Source of the DNA: Qipengyuania flava
GTDB taxonomy: Bacteria; Pseudomonadota; Alphaproteobacteria; Sphingomonadales; Sphingomonadaceae
NCBI RefSeq assembly: GCF_011762005.1
Contig: NZ_JAASQU010000001.1
Location: 682,001-746,000 of the forward strand
Direction of reading: 5' to 3'
Length of the DNA stretch: 64,000 nucleotides
The notes beneath the pieces are model-generated. The model made no database searches and was not told the DNA's origin. It worked only from the letters and a program-made list of their open reading frames with translations. Positions 1 to 8,183 of this stretch are shown in pieces. The stretch's first letter is position 1. Every line of letters starts with the position of its first letter. A program made the translations under genes and the position numbers.

Positions 1-915
1 CATCACCTCGGCGGGCTTGTAACCGTAGAAACGCATCAGCCAGTCGGACTGGTAGAGCCGGTGTTCGCGGATCAGCGGCGGACGCTTCAGCGGCAGCACT
101 GCGCTGGCATCGGGGATCGGCGAGAAAGCGCTGTAATAGACGCGGCGCAGGCGGAAACTGTCGTACAGCCGGCTGGCCTTGCCGACGATATCGGCATCGG
201 TCGCGGCATCGGCGCCGACGATCATCTGCGTCGACTGGCCCGCAGGGGCGAAGCGCGGCGCGTGTCTGAAGCGCTTGCGCGCATCCTTCAGTTCGCTGAT
301 GTCCTCCTTGACCTTGCCCATCGCGCCTTCGATCTGGCGCGCATCCTTGTCGGGCGCGAGCCGCGTCAACCCGCTGTCGGTCGGCAGTTCGACATTGATC
401 GACACGCGGTCGGCGTAAAGCCCGGCCTGATGGACGATCTCGGGGTCGGCCTCGGGGATGGTCTTGAGATGAATATAGCCGCGAAAATCGTGTTCTTCCC
501 GCAAGATACGAGCGACTTCTACCATCTGCTCCATCGTGTGGTTCGAGCTTTTCACAATGCCCGAGGAGAGGAACAGCCCCTCGATGTAATTGCGGCGGTA
601 GAAGGACAGCGTGAGATCGACGACCTCCTGCGGGCTGAAGCGCGCGCGCGGCACGTTCGAGCTCTTCCGGTTCACGCAGTAATGGCAGTCGAACACGCAA
701 TGGTTGGTCAGCAGGATCTTGAGCAGCGAGATGCAGCGGCCGTCGGGCGCATAGGCGTGGCAGATGCCCATCCCCTCGGTCGAGCCGATCCCGCCACGTC
801 CATTGGGGCCGCCCATGCTGTTGCGCTTGGCGGTGCCCGAAGACGCGCAGGAGGCATCGTATTTCGCCGCATCGGCGAGAATCTCGAGCTTCTGCTGGAT
901 GGTTTGGGCAGTCAT
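1..915 (-). CDS. Radical SAM DNA modification/repair protein (partial)
   Basis: The frame is open from ATG at 915 down to the window edge (305 codons), so the C-terminus is missing. A radical SAM CxxxCxxC signature is visible at C73, C77 and C80 (VFDCHYCVNR). An N-terminal Gly-rich stretch (about residues 34-50) and the motif LMRFYGYKPAEV at the edge match the family named putative DNA modification/repair radical SAM protein, which is normally encoded next to a uracil-DNA-glycosylase-like partner. That partner would lie beyond position 1 and cannot be seen. The 60-base gap to imuB holds a perfect LexA box just upstream of the start, so it is predicted to be SOS-induced. Family membership is strong. 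The actual reaction is not known to me. Confidence 0.85.
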   Translation of the reverse strand, partial: MTAQTIQQKLEILADAAKYDASCASSGTAKRNSMGGPNGRGGIGSTEGMGICHAYAPDGRCISLLKILLTNHCVFDCHYCVNRKSSNVPRARFSPQEVVDLTLSFYRRNYIEGLFLSSGIVKSSNHTMEQMVEVARILREEHDFRGYIHLKTIPEADPEIVHQAGLYADRVSINVELPTDSGLTRLAPDKDARQIEGAMGKVKEDISELKDARKRFRHAPRFAPAGQSTQMIVGADAATDADIVGKASRLYDSFRLRRVYYSAFSPIPDASAVLPLKRPPLIREHRLYQSDWLMRFYGYKPAEVM

Positions 916-917
916 TC

Positions 918-932
918 GTTCTTTATATGTTC
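918..932 (-). promoter_or_regulatory. LexA box upstream of the radical SAM gene
   Basis: The plus strand reads GTTC, seven bases (TTTATAT), GTTC. This is a perfect match to the direct-repeat LexA box of alphaproteobacteria. It ends 3 bases before the start codon of the radical SAM gene, where repressor would block transcription. A near-identical box precedes imuA. Confidence 0.85.
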
Positions 933-975
933 TACTGCACCCGCTGCCAATGTCGAATGATGCATCGATGTTAAT

Positions 976-2550
976 TCAGGCGCATAATCCCTGCAGGTAC
1001 CAGTCGGGTGCGCCGCCGCGCCCGTCGCCGATAATGCCCTGCCGGTAAATCCAGTAGCGGCGTCCCTGCCCATCCTCGATCCGATAATAGTCGCGCAGCC
1101 GCGCACCGCTGCGCTCGCGCCACCATTCGGGGGCGATCCGTTCGGGCCCCTCGACCCGGACGACCTCGTGTACCTCGCCCCGCCAGCGGAAGCGTTGCGG
1201 ATAGCCGTCGGGCGTTGCGTAGAGCACGGCGATCTTCTCCGCGCTGTCGAGCAGCTTGAGCGGGCGCGCATGGAACGCCAGTTGCCCCTGCGAGGAAGGT
1301 TCGGGTTCGAGCGGCTTGCGCCAGCGCTGGGCGCGTTCGGGGATATGGCTGGCGAAGGGCACCGGGCGGCTGATCGCCTGCGCACCGAGCCGCACGGTCA
1401 GCCGGTCGATACAGGCCGCCAGCGAAGTGCCGTGGTCCTCGGCCGCGCTTTCGATATCGCCCTGCGCCAGCGCGAGAGGCTCGGCCCAGCTTGCGCGCAG
1501 CCGCACCATCTCGATCCCGAAGCCGGCTTCGATGTCGTCGAGCCGTGCGGCGAACAGCCGCAGCATATGCGCCGGATCGCGCGTGGCCGCGGCCATTTCG
1601 AGACGTCGCACGATGACCTCGCCATCGACCCGCCATAGCCCCAGTTCAAGCCGCCGTGCACCCTGCCCCTGCCCCTCGAGCTCGCGGGCCATGTCCTGCG
1701 CGAGATCGGCGACCACCTGGTCGAGCAGCTGGCGGTGACGGATCGGCTCCATCAGCCGGCGCTGGACCAGCGGCACCTGCTGCGCGATGACCGGCAGCAG
1801 CGGTTCGGGTACGCGGCCGAGCAGCTGGTCGCGCCGGATCAGCGGGTTGGCCGCGGGCGACTTGCGGTTGCGGAACCGCCGCTGGAGCGCATCGCGCCCG
1901 ATCGTGGTGATATCGCCCAGCCGCTTGAGCCCCAGACGGCGCAGCACGGTGACCACGTCCTGGTCGAGCCGCAGCGCGGCCACGGGCAGGTCGGACAATG
2001 CGCGCTCGATATCGTCATGGTGTTCGACGATCGTCCCGTCGGGCGCATGATGCGCCAGCGCCCAGGCCGCCCCGGCGGTGGGCGCGATCGCCATGCGCAC
2101 CGCCAGTCGGCGACGGGCGAAGGCTTCGCGGACATCCTCGAGCAGCAGCGTCTCGCCGCCGAACAGATGCGGCACCGCGGTGACGTCGACCAGCAGGCCA
2201 TCGGGCGCATCGAGCGCGGACCATGGCCCCCAGCGCTGCGCCCACAGCGCGAGTTGCTCGAGAAAGGCGAGATCGCCTGCGGGATCGGAAGGCGCGGTGG
2301 CGATGGCAGGACACAGCGTGCGCGCATCGGCGAGCATCATGCCGCGCTGCGCCCCCGCCGCGGCGGCGATCTGTGTGACCGCTTCGATCCGCGGGCCATG
2401 CGCTGTGTCCGAGATCAGCACCAGCGGCGCATCGACGAGAGCGCGCGCCTGCTCGCCCATCACCAGCCGCCAGCGGTCGATCGCCAGCGAGGGCAACCAG
2501 ATCGACAGGATGCGGCGCGGGGCAGTGGAGGCCGCCGACGCCCCGCTCAT
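976..2550 (-). CDS. imuB: ImuB, inactive Y-family polymerase-like mutagenesis protein
   Basis: A 524-aa protein of the Y-family DNA polymerase fold. The N-terminus reads LSIWLPSLAIDRWRL where active Pol IV/V enzymes have an acidic metal-binding motif, which is the known ImuB state: catalytically dead and acting as a hub for the mutasome. The palm region runs to about residue 200, followed by an HhH-like stretch (LRRLGLKRLGDITTI, about 204-218), a little-finger domain and a basic tail. The start overlaps the imuA stop by four bases (ATGA at 2547-2550), so the two are co-translated. In related bacteria the third member is DnaE2, which is not the next gene here. Role: SOS translesion synthesis with ImuA and DnaE2. 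Confidence 0.92.
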   Translation of the reverse strand: MSGASAASTAPRRILSIWLPSLAIDRWRLVMGEQARALVDAPLVLISDTAHGPRIEAVTQIAAAAGAQRGMMLADARTLCPAIATAPSDPAGDLAFLEQLALWAQRWGPWSALDAPDGLLVDVTAVPHLFGGETLLLEDVREAFARRRLAVRMAIAPTAGAAWALAHHAPDGTIVEHHDDIERALSDLPVAALRLDQDVVTVLRRLGLKRLGDITTIGRDALQRRFRNRKSPAANPLIRRDQLLGRVPEPLLPVIAQQVPLVQRRLMEPIRHRQLLDQVVADLAQDMARELEGQGQGARRLELGLWRVDGEVIVRRLEMAAATRDPAHMLRLFAARLDDIEAGFGIEMVRLRASWAEPLALAQGDIESAAEDHGTSLAACIDRLTVRLGAQAISRPVPFASHIPERAQRWRKPLEPEPSSQGQLAFHARPLKLLDSAEKIAVLYATPDGYPQRFRWRGEVHEVVRVEGPERIAPEWWRERSGARLRDYYRIEDGQGRRYWIYRQGIIGDGRGGAPDWYLQGLCA

Positions 2551-3341
2551 GCCCGCCGCGGCGGGGGACGCTGGCGCAGCCCCGCGGTCCAGCTGGCCGC
2601 CGTATCGCCTCCGTCATGGTCTGCGGCTCGCGCGGGACGCTGCGCCTCAAGGCCGTCACCGCCCTCGCCCAGCACCCATTCGCCGGGGGCAAGCGCACGG
2701 GCGCGGAACAGGTCGGCACGCCAGCGCGGGGCACCCGGCGCCTGCGGATTCCAGCGCGGTGCGGGCGACGGGGCCGAGGCGATCTCCCAGCGCATCCGGG
2801 CGGAGGACAGGTCGCGCGCGGCGTCGAGTCGGACGAGGAACAGCGGCACGCCGTGGCGTTCGCCCGCCAGCGTCAGCCGCCGCGAAGCGGTGAAGTCGAG
2901 CGCGCCGGGATTGCCCGCGATCTCGCCCAGCACGAAAGCGAAGTCGCGGCACCGCAGCCCTTCTTCCAGCGCGAACAACGCGTCCTCGGCCTTTTCCGCG
3001 AGCACGTGGATCACCCGTCCCTGCAGCGCGTGTGGCAGCCCTGCACGATAGGGACGCCCGACACGGCGTGCCGCCTCGCGCGTCTGGACCCACAACACGC
3101 TGCGCCGGTCGCGCGCCTCGCTGCCTTCGGCACGCGGCACATGGCGGATATCGTCGAGCGCAAATGCGAGCGCGGCTGCCGCCCCACCGCCCTCGCGCGA
3201 GGAAGCGAACAACTCGCTATGCAGCGCCGGACCCTGCTGCGCCGCGAGACCCGGCCGCCAGCGCGCGCTGCGCTGCGCGGACAACGCGGCGACATCGGCA
3301 AACGCCGCAGTTGGCAAGGAGGCAGGATCGGTGTGGGGCAT
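2547..3341 (-). CDS. imuA: ImuA, SOS mutagenesis protein
   Basis: A 264-aa RecA/SulA-like protein and the first gene of the imuAB operon. Sequence such as ALHSELFASSREGGGAAAALAFAL near the N-terminus and FVLGEIAGNPGALDFTASRRL in the middle match ImuA of alphaproteobacteria. ImuA is the accessory factor of the ImuB/DnaE2 translesion complex. The start at 3341 sits 17 bases downstream of a perfect LexA box (3359-3373). The stop overlaps the imuB start (ATGA). The tail is Arg/Pro-rich (RQRPPPRRA). Confidence 0.88.
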   Translation of the reverse strand: MPHTDPASLPTAAFADVAALSAQRSARWRPGLAAQQGPALHSELFASSREGGGAAAALAFALDDIRHVPRAEGSEARDRRSVLWVQTREAARRVGRPYRAGLPHALQGRVIHVLAEKAEDALFALEEGLRCRDFAFVLGEIAGNPGALDFTASRRLTLAGERHGVPLFLVRLDAARDLSSARMRWEIASAPSPAPRWNPQAPGAPRWRADLFRARALAPGEWVLGEGGDGLEAQRPARAADHDGGDTAASWTAGLRQRPPPRRA

Positions 3342-3358
3342 GATGGAACGACTCGGTT

Positions 3359-3373
3359 GTTCTCTTTATGTTC
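3359..3373 (-). promoter_or_regulatory. LexA box of imuAB
   Basis: The plus strand reads GTTC, seven bases (TCTTTAT), GTTC. It is a perfect alphaproteobacterial LexA half-site repeat, 17 bases upstream of the imuA start, and predicts SOS control of imuAB. Confidence 0.88.
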
Positions 3374-3486
3374 CATATCGGACCGATTCGCAATTCGGCG
3401 TACGCATTTGTCCCGTCATCGCAGCCCGCGGGACCGAACCCGCGCTTCATCCATTGTCCGGGTAACACGCAATCAAGGAGTCCCCG

Positions 3487-3972
3487 ATGAAACATGCGCA
3501 AGGTAATCCCAACGAACTCAAGACCAAGTTCTGGAAGGCGCTGGCCGATTCGCCCTTCCTCTTCCTCCAGCTCGACGGTCAGAGCGCAACCGCGGTCCCG
3601 ATGAGCCCGCAGCTCGACAAGGACGCCAACAGCTCGATCTGGTTTTTCACCCATACCAAGAGCGATTTCGCCAAGCTCGGCCGCGCCACCGCAACCTTCG
3701 AGAGCAAGGGACACGAACTCTTCGCCCGTTTCGATGGCACGCTGACGCGCGAAACCAGCCAAGAACGCTTCGACCAGTTCTGGAGCAACTTCGTCGAGGC
3801 CTGGTACGATGGCGGCAAGGACGATCCCGATATCGTCTTCCTGCGCATGGACCTCGGCGATGCCGAGATCTGGGACGGCGACCTCGGCTTGCTGAACACC
3901 GCCAAAATGGCGCTAGGGCAGACCGTGCGCGACGAAGCCGAAGAACGCCACGCCGAGGCAGTCGACCTCTGA
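3487..3972 (+). CDS. Pyridoxamine 5'-phosphate oxidase-like general stress protein
   Basis: A 161-aa single-domain protein of the PNPOx-like split-barrel, general stress protein 26 type. Typical features are FWKALADSPFLFLQLDG near the N-terminus, IWFFTHTKSDFAKL in the middle, and a C-terminal strand pattern PDIVFLRMDLGDAEIWDGD. Family members bind flavin, but the substrate is usually unknown. A good ribosome binding site (AAGGAG) precedes the ATG. It is monocistronic: divergent from imuA and followed at once by a strong terminator. A cytoplasmic stress role is inferred from the family only. Confidence 0.85.
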   Translation: MKHAQGNPNELKTKFWKALADSPFLFLQLDGQSATAVPMSPQLDKDANSSIWFFTHTKSDFAKLGRATATFESKGHELFARFDGTLTRETSQERFDQFWSNFVEAWYDGGKDDPDIVFLRMDLGDAEIWDGDLGLLNTAKMALGQTVRDEAEERHAEAVDL

Positions 3973-3992
3973 TCCGATCCGATTCCACCCGA

Positions 3993-4027
3993 AAAGGGCC
4001 GCGTTCCCAGAAGGAGCGCGGCCCTTT
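3993..4027. terminator. Bidirectional terminator hairpin
   Basis: An 11-base perfect stem (AAAGGGCCGCG with CGCGGCCCTTT) with a 13-base interval. It has A-rich and T-rich flanks, so it can work for both the stress protein on the plus strand and the permease that ends at 4046 on the minus strand. Confidence 0.8.
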
Positions 4028-4045
4028 CTCGATTCAGGCCAAGGC

Positions 4046-5629
4046 TCAGTCGCGCGGTAGCGGCGGATGGATCGGAATGGCCGTTTCTTCCCCCGCAACG
4101 GCATCGACCACTTCGACGATGCCCTGCCCCAGATGGCTGCGTCGGCGGCTATAGAGGAAGTAGACAAGAAAGCCGATCGCAGTCCAGGCCGGCAGCACGA
4201 CCATCGCCTCGCCCGGCAGGTTGAGGAACAGGAACAGGCATCCCGCAATGGTCGCAGGCCCCACGAACCAAAGCCCCTTGACCCGGAAATGGCGGTGCAC
4301 ATCGGGACGCTGGCGCCGCAATACCATCACCGCCACTGCAACCATGGCGAAGGCATAGAGCGTCCCCGCATTGGCGATATCGGCCAGTTGGCCCACCGGG
4401 AAGAACGCCGCACCCACCGCCACCACGATCCCCGTCAGCGCGGTCACGACATGCGGCGTCTGCCACCGGGGATGCACCCGGCTGAGAAATTCGGGCAGCA
4501 GCCCGTCGCGGCTCATCACGAAGAAAATACGCGTCTGCGCGAACAGCAGCACGAGAATGACCGATGGCAGCGCGAGGAAGGCTGCCACGCCAAGGACATT
4601 GCCCACGCCCGACCAGCCGATCTGGCGCAGCACATGCGCCAGCGCCTCGTTCGAGCAGACGAGCGCGTCGGCGTGTGCGGGCAGCGCGCATTGGCGTGCG
4701 AGTTCTTCCGACCCCGCGGGGAACGGTATCCCGCCCGGGCCCATGATCGGCTGGCCGCCGATGGTCCCGATCGCACCCGCCGCTACGAGGATGTAGAACA
4801 GGGTGCAGAACAGCAGCGAGCCGACCAGTCCGAGCGGCACGTTGCGCTGCGGGTCCTTGGTTTCCTCCGCTGCCGTCGAGACCGCGTCGAAGCCCACGTA
4901 AGCGAAGAAAATCGTCGCCGCAGCGCCGACCGCTCCCAGACCTGAACCGAAGCCGCCGAACACGCCTGCGGGGAGGAAGGGATTGAACCGCTCCGCCTCG
5001 AAGGCGGGGCTGGTCAGCGTCAGCGCGATGAACGCGGTCAGCGCGGTGACCTTGATCGCCACCAGCACCGCATTGAACTTGGCGCTTTCGCTGGTGCCGA
5101 TGATCAGCAGGCCGGTAATCAGCAAGGCTATGACCATTGCCGGCAGGTTGATCAGCCCTCCCTCCGCGCCGCCCAGCGCGAGTGGACCGGCCGATAGCCA
5201 GTTGGGCAAGGTGACACCCAGCGTCTCGTCGAGAATGCTCCCGACGAAATAGCCCGACCAACCGACCGAGACCGCACTGGCCGCGATGGCGTATTCGAGC
5301 ACCAGCGCCCAGCCGACGGTCCAAGCGAGGAATTCGCCCATCGTTGCATAGGTGTAGGTATAGGCCGATCCCGACACCGGTACGGTGGCGGCAATCTCGG
5401 CATAGCATAGCGCGGCGACAACGCAGACCGCCCCCGCGATCGCAAAGGCGAGCATCAGCCCCGGTCCCGCTTTCTGGGCGCCCGCAGCGGTCAGCACGAA
5501 AATGCCCGTCCCGATAATGCAGCCAATGCCGAACAGCATCAGCTGTATGCCACCCAGCGAACGCTTGAGCGACTTCTTCTCAGCAGCCGCGAGGATTGCA
5601 TCCAGCGGCTTCACCCTGTCGAAAATCAT
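4046..5629 (-). CDS. APC-family amino acid permease
   Basis: A 527-aa integral membrane protein of the amino acid-polyamine-organocation superfamily, cationic amino acid transporter branch. The N-terminal LKRSLGGIQLMLFGIGCIIGTGIFVLTA is the characteristic first membrane segment with its unwound GIGxIIGTGIF motif. About 12 hydrophobic segments follow. A loop at about residues 300-330 carries two cysteines (RQCALPAH, LVCSNEAL). It probably takes up an amino acid; the substrate cannot be told from sequence. It is followed on the same strand by no close partner, and the upstream SNF transporter is separated by 104 bases. Confidence 0.88.
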   Translation of the reverse strand: MIFDRVKPLDAILAAAEKKSLKRSLGGIQLMLFGIGCIIGTGIFVLTAAGAQKAGPGLMLAFAIAGAVCVVAALCYAEIAATVPVSGSAYTYTYATMGEFLAWTVGWALVLEYAIAASAVSVGWSGYFVGSILDETLGVTLPNWLSAGPLALGGAEGGLINLPAMVIALLITGLLIIGTSESAKFNAVLVAIKVTALTAFIALTLTSPAFEAERFNPFLPAGVFGGFGSGLGAVGAAATIFFAYVGFDAVSTAAEETKDPQRNVPLGLVGSLLFCTLFYILVAAGAIGTIGGQPIMGPGGIPFPAGSEELARQCALPAHADALVCSNEALAHVLRQIGWSGVGNVLGVAAFLALPSVILVLLFAQTRIFFVMSRDGLLPEFLSRVHPRWQTPHVVTALTGIVVAVGAAFFPVGQLADIANAGTLYAFAMVAVAVMVLRRQRPDVHRHFRVKGLWFVGPATIAGCLFLFLNLPGEAMVVLPAWTAIGFLVYFLYSRRRSHLGQGIVEVVDAVAGEETAIPIHPPLPRD

Positions 5630-5733
5630 GCGGCCTGCGGCCTCCCCAGGCCCGCCGCAGGACTGCCCTGCTCCGCCAGCCGGAAGCGCGCCGAATACGC
5701 GGGTTTCCGGCTAACGGGAAGCAGGATTCTGCA

Positions 5734-7164
5734 TCAGCTACCGAGGATCGACGGAAACAGGCCGGTGACGAGAATGATGGCGACGGCCAGCGGGCACAAC
5801 CACGCCAGCAAGAAACGCCACAGACCGAAGGCCCAGGGCGACAGGCCGGTGGTGGTGCGCAGCAGGTTCTCATCCGCCTTCCAGCCGATGAACAGCGAAG
5901 TTAACAGCGCGCCGACGGGCAGCATGACCTTGCCGGTGAAGCCGTCGACCGTATCGAGGATGTCGGTTTCCGCGAACAGGCTCCAGAAGCCCAGCGGGCG
6001 GACATCGGCCCAGACATTGTAGCCCAGCAGGCAGGCGATCCCGATCAGGAACGCCCCGCCACCGAAGATCGCCGCCGACTTGGGGCGGGTCCAGCCGCGC
6101 TCGCCGATGCCATATGCCGTAGGCACCTCGAGCAGCGAGATCGAACTGGTCACCGCAGCGACGAGGATCAGCAGGAAGAACAGGAAGCCGAACAATGCGC
6201 CGCCCGGCATCGTCTGGAATGCGAAGGGCAATGTCTGGAAGACCAGCGTGGGTCCAGCCGCGGGGTCGAGACCGACCGCGAAGACGATGGGGAAGATCAT
6301 CAAGCCGGCAAGCAGCGCCACCGTGGTATCGGCGATAGCGATCAGCCCGGCGGTTGGCCCGAGGCCGCTGCCTTCCTTGATATAGGATCCATAAGTGATC
6401 AGGCCCGCGACACCGAGCGACAGTGAGAACAGCGCCTGTCCCAGCGCCGAGTTCATCACTTGCGGGGTCAGCTTGGACCAGTCGGGTGTGAACAGGAACG
6501 CCACGGCGTCGCCGATGTCACCCTCGATCGCACCGTAGATCACCAGTCCCACCAGCAGGACGAAGAACAGCGGCATGAGATAGGTCGCCGCCTTCTCGAT
6601 ACCAGAGCTTACGCCGCGCGCGACGATGTAGAATGTGAGGCCCATGAAGAGGAAGTGGACCACGATCAGCAGCAGCGGATTGGCGAACATGTCGCCAAGG
6701 CGTTGCTGGATCTGCTCGCGGCTTTCACCTGCCAGCGCGCCGCGCAGCGGATCGCCTTCCACGACGGCCTGGACGAGATCCAAGCCCATCACGCTCACGT
6801 AATAGAGCACCCAGCCTGCAACCACCGAATAGAAGGCCACGATGAGGAAAGCCGCCAGCGCGCCGATGGCGCCGAACACCGACCAACCGGGGCTCGCCTG
6901 CGATTGCGCCGCAACGCGGCGGATCGACCCGACCGCATCGGTCTGGCCGACGCGTCCGATGAAGATCTCGGACAGCACGAGCGGCAGGCCGAGCAGGAAC
7001 ACACAGGCGATATAGAAGATAACGAACGCGCCGCCGCCGCTTTCTCCGGCCAGCGTAGGGAAGCGCCAGATATTGCCGAGCCCCACTGCGGCTCCGACCG
7101 CAGCAAGAATGAAAGCGGACCGCGAAGACCAGCCCTCACCCGTCGAAACCGTCGTGGCGACCAT
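5734..7164 (-). CDS. Sodium-dependent transporter, SNF family
   Basis: A 476-aa member of the neurotransmitter:sodium symporter (SNF, LeuT-fold) family. The N-terminus has SSRSAFILAAVGAAVGLGNIWRFP, the hallmark first segment with the unwound GLGNIWRFP that binds Na+ and substrate. The upstream frame stays open to 7455, but the start at 7164 is chosen because it follows AGAGGAAAC at ribosome-binding distance and gives the canonical N-terminus. Na+-driven uptake of an amino acid-like substrate is expected. It is divergent from panB across a 129-base gap that holds a 15-base inverted repeat. Confidence 0.88.
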   Translation of the reverse strand: MVATTVSTGEGWSSRSAFILAAVGAAVGLGNIWRFPTLAGESGGGAFVIFYIACVFLLGLPLVLSEIFIGRVGQTDAVGSIRRVAAQSQASPGWSVFGAIGALAAFLIVAFYSVVAGWVLYYVSVMGLDLVQAVVEGDPLRGALAGESREQIQQRLGDMFANPLLLIVVHFLFMGLTFYIVARGVSSGIEKAATYLMPLFFVLLVGLVIYGAIEGDIGDAVAFLFTPDWSKLTPQVMNSALGQALFSLSLGVAGLITYGSYIKEGSGLGPTAGLIAIADTTVALLAGLMIFPIVFAVGLDPAAGPTLVFQTLPFAFQTMPGGALFGFLFFLLILVAAVTSSISLLEVPTAYGIGERGWTRPKSAAIFGGGAFLIGIACLLGYNVWADVRPLGFWSLFAETDILDTVDGFTGKVMLPVGALLTSLFIGWKADENLLRTTTGLSPWAFGLWRFLLAWLCPLAVAIILVTGLFPSILGS

Positions 7165-7204
7165 ATCGTTCTGTTTCCTCTCCAGCAGCGGCGACCCCCT
7201 GCCG

Positions 7205-7219
7205 CGCGCAATTTGCGCG
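7205..7219. promoter_or_regulatory. Inverted repeat in the SNF transporter/panB divergent promoter
   Basis: A perfect palindrome CGCGCAA-T-TTGCGCG. A further GCGCAATT half-site follows about 20 bases on (near 7239). The position between two divergent starts suggests an operator. The regulator is unknown. Confidence 0.4.
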
Positions 7220-7293
7220 TCCTTAAACACACAAATTCGCGCAATTCCAAGCTTCGCTTTGCTCTCGTCCACGCGCTTGCTAGTGGGATCGCC

Positions 7294-8166
7294 ATGTCCA
7301 CGACCTTCCAGCTCGATACGAGCACGAGCCGCGCCAATCCCACGCCCAAGCCGATGAAGCGGCTCACGGTGCCCAAGATCCGCGCGCACAAGGCCAATGG
7401 CGAGACGGGCGAACCGCTGGTCATGCTGACCGCCTACACCGCGCGGCAGGCGCAACTACTTGATGCACATTGCGATATCCTGCTGGTGGGGGACTCGCTG
7501 GCGCAAGTGATCTACGGCCTGCCCACCACCATTCCCGTCACGCTCGACATGATGGCCAACCATGCCGCCGCGGTCGTGCGCGGCAGCTTCCATTCGGTGG
7601 TGGTGGTCGACATGCCTTTCGGTTCCTACGAACAATCGCCGCAACAGGCCTTCGAAAGCGCGACCTACCTGCTCAAGCAATCGGGCGCCGCGGCGGTGAA
7701 GCTCGAGGGCGGCGAGCAGATGGCGGAGACGGTGGCGTTCCTCAACCAGCGCGGCATCCCCGTGATGGGCCATGTCGGCCTGACCCCGCAGGCGGTCAAC
7801 GTGTTGGGGGGCTATGCCGCGCGCGGCCGCAGCGATGCCGAGGCGAAGAAGATCGTCGGCGACGCCCGGGCGCTGGACGATGCAGGCGCCTTTGCCATCG
7901 TGCTCGAAGGCGTGCTCGAACCGATTGCGATAGAAGCCACCGGGGCGGTTTCGTGCCCGACCATCGGCATCGGTGCTTCCGCGCAATGCGACGGACAGGT
8001 GCTGGTGACCGAGGACATGCTCGGCATGTTCGATCGGGTGCCGCGCTTCGTGAAGAAATATGAGGACATTGCCGCGGTTATCGAGAAGACCGTCGCGCAA
8101 TATGCCGAGGAAGTGCGCGCGCGCAGCTTCCCCACTCCGGACCAGACCTACCAGCCCAAGGGCTGA
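7294..8166 (+). CDS. panB: 3-methyl-2-oxobutanoate hydroxymethyltransferase
   Basis: A 290-aa TIM-barrel enzyme that transfers a hydroxymethyl group from 5,10-methylenetetrahydrofolate to 2-oxoisovalerate, giving ketopantoate for pantothenate and CoA synthesis. Typical blocks are present: VMLTAYTARQAQLLDAH, LLVGDSLAQV (D67, S68 for metal and substrate), VKLEGGEQMAETV, and MGHVGLTPQAVNVLGGY. The reading frame is open far upstream, but homology begins at MKRLTVPKI; I chose the ATG at 7294, with 7354 as the alternative. The other pantothenate genes are not in the window. Ten-plus bases separate it from the DUF475 gene downstream, so the two may be cotranscribed. Confidence 0.93.
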   Translation: MSTTFQLDTSTSRANPTPKPMKRLTVPKIRAHKANGETGEPLVMLTAYTARQAQLLDAHCDILLVGDSLAQVIYGLPTTIPVTLDMMANHAAAVVRGSFHSVVVVDMPFGSYEQSPQQAFESATYLLKQSGAAAVKLEGGEQMAETVAFLNQRGIPVMGHVGLTPQAVNVLGGYAARGRSDAEAKKIVGDARALDDAGAFAIVLEGVLEPIAIEATGAVSCPTIGIGASAQCDGQVLVTEDMLGMFDRVPRFVKKYEDIAAVIEKTVAQYAEEVRARSFPTPDQTYQPKG

Positions 8167-8183
8167 TCAATCGGGCGCCTTCC

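Noticed and set aside
5679-5711. Hairpin GCCGGAA/TTCCGGC between the permease and SNF genes
   Set aside because: Seven-base stem with a 19-base loop and no T-run; too weak to call a terminator.
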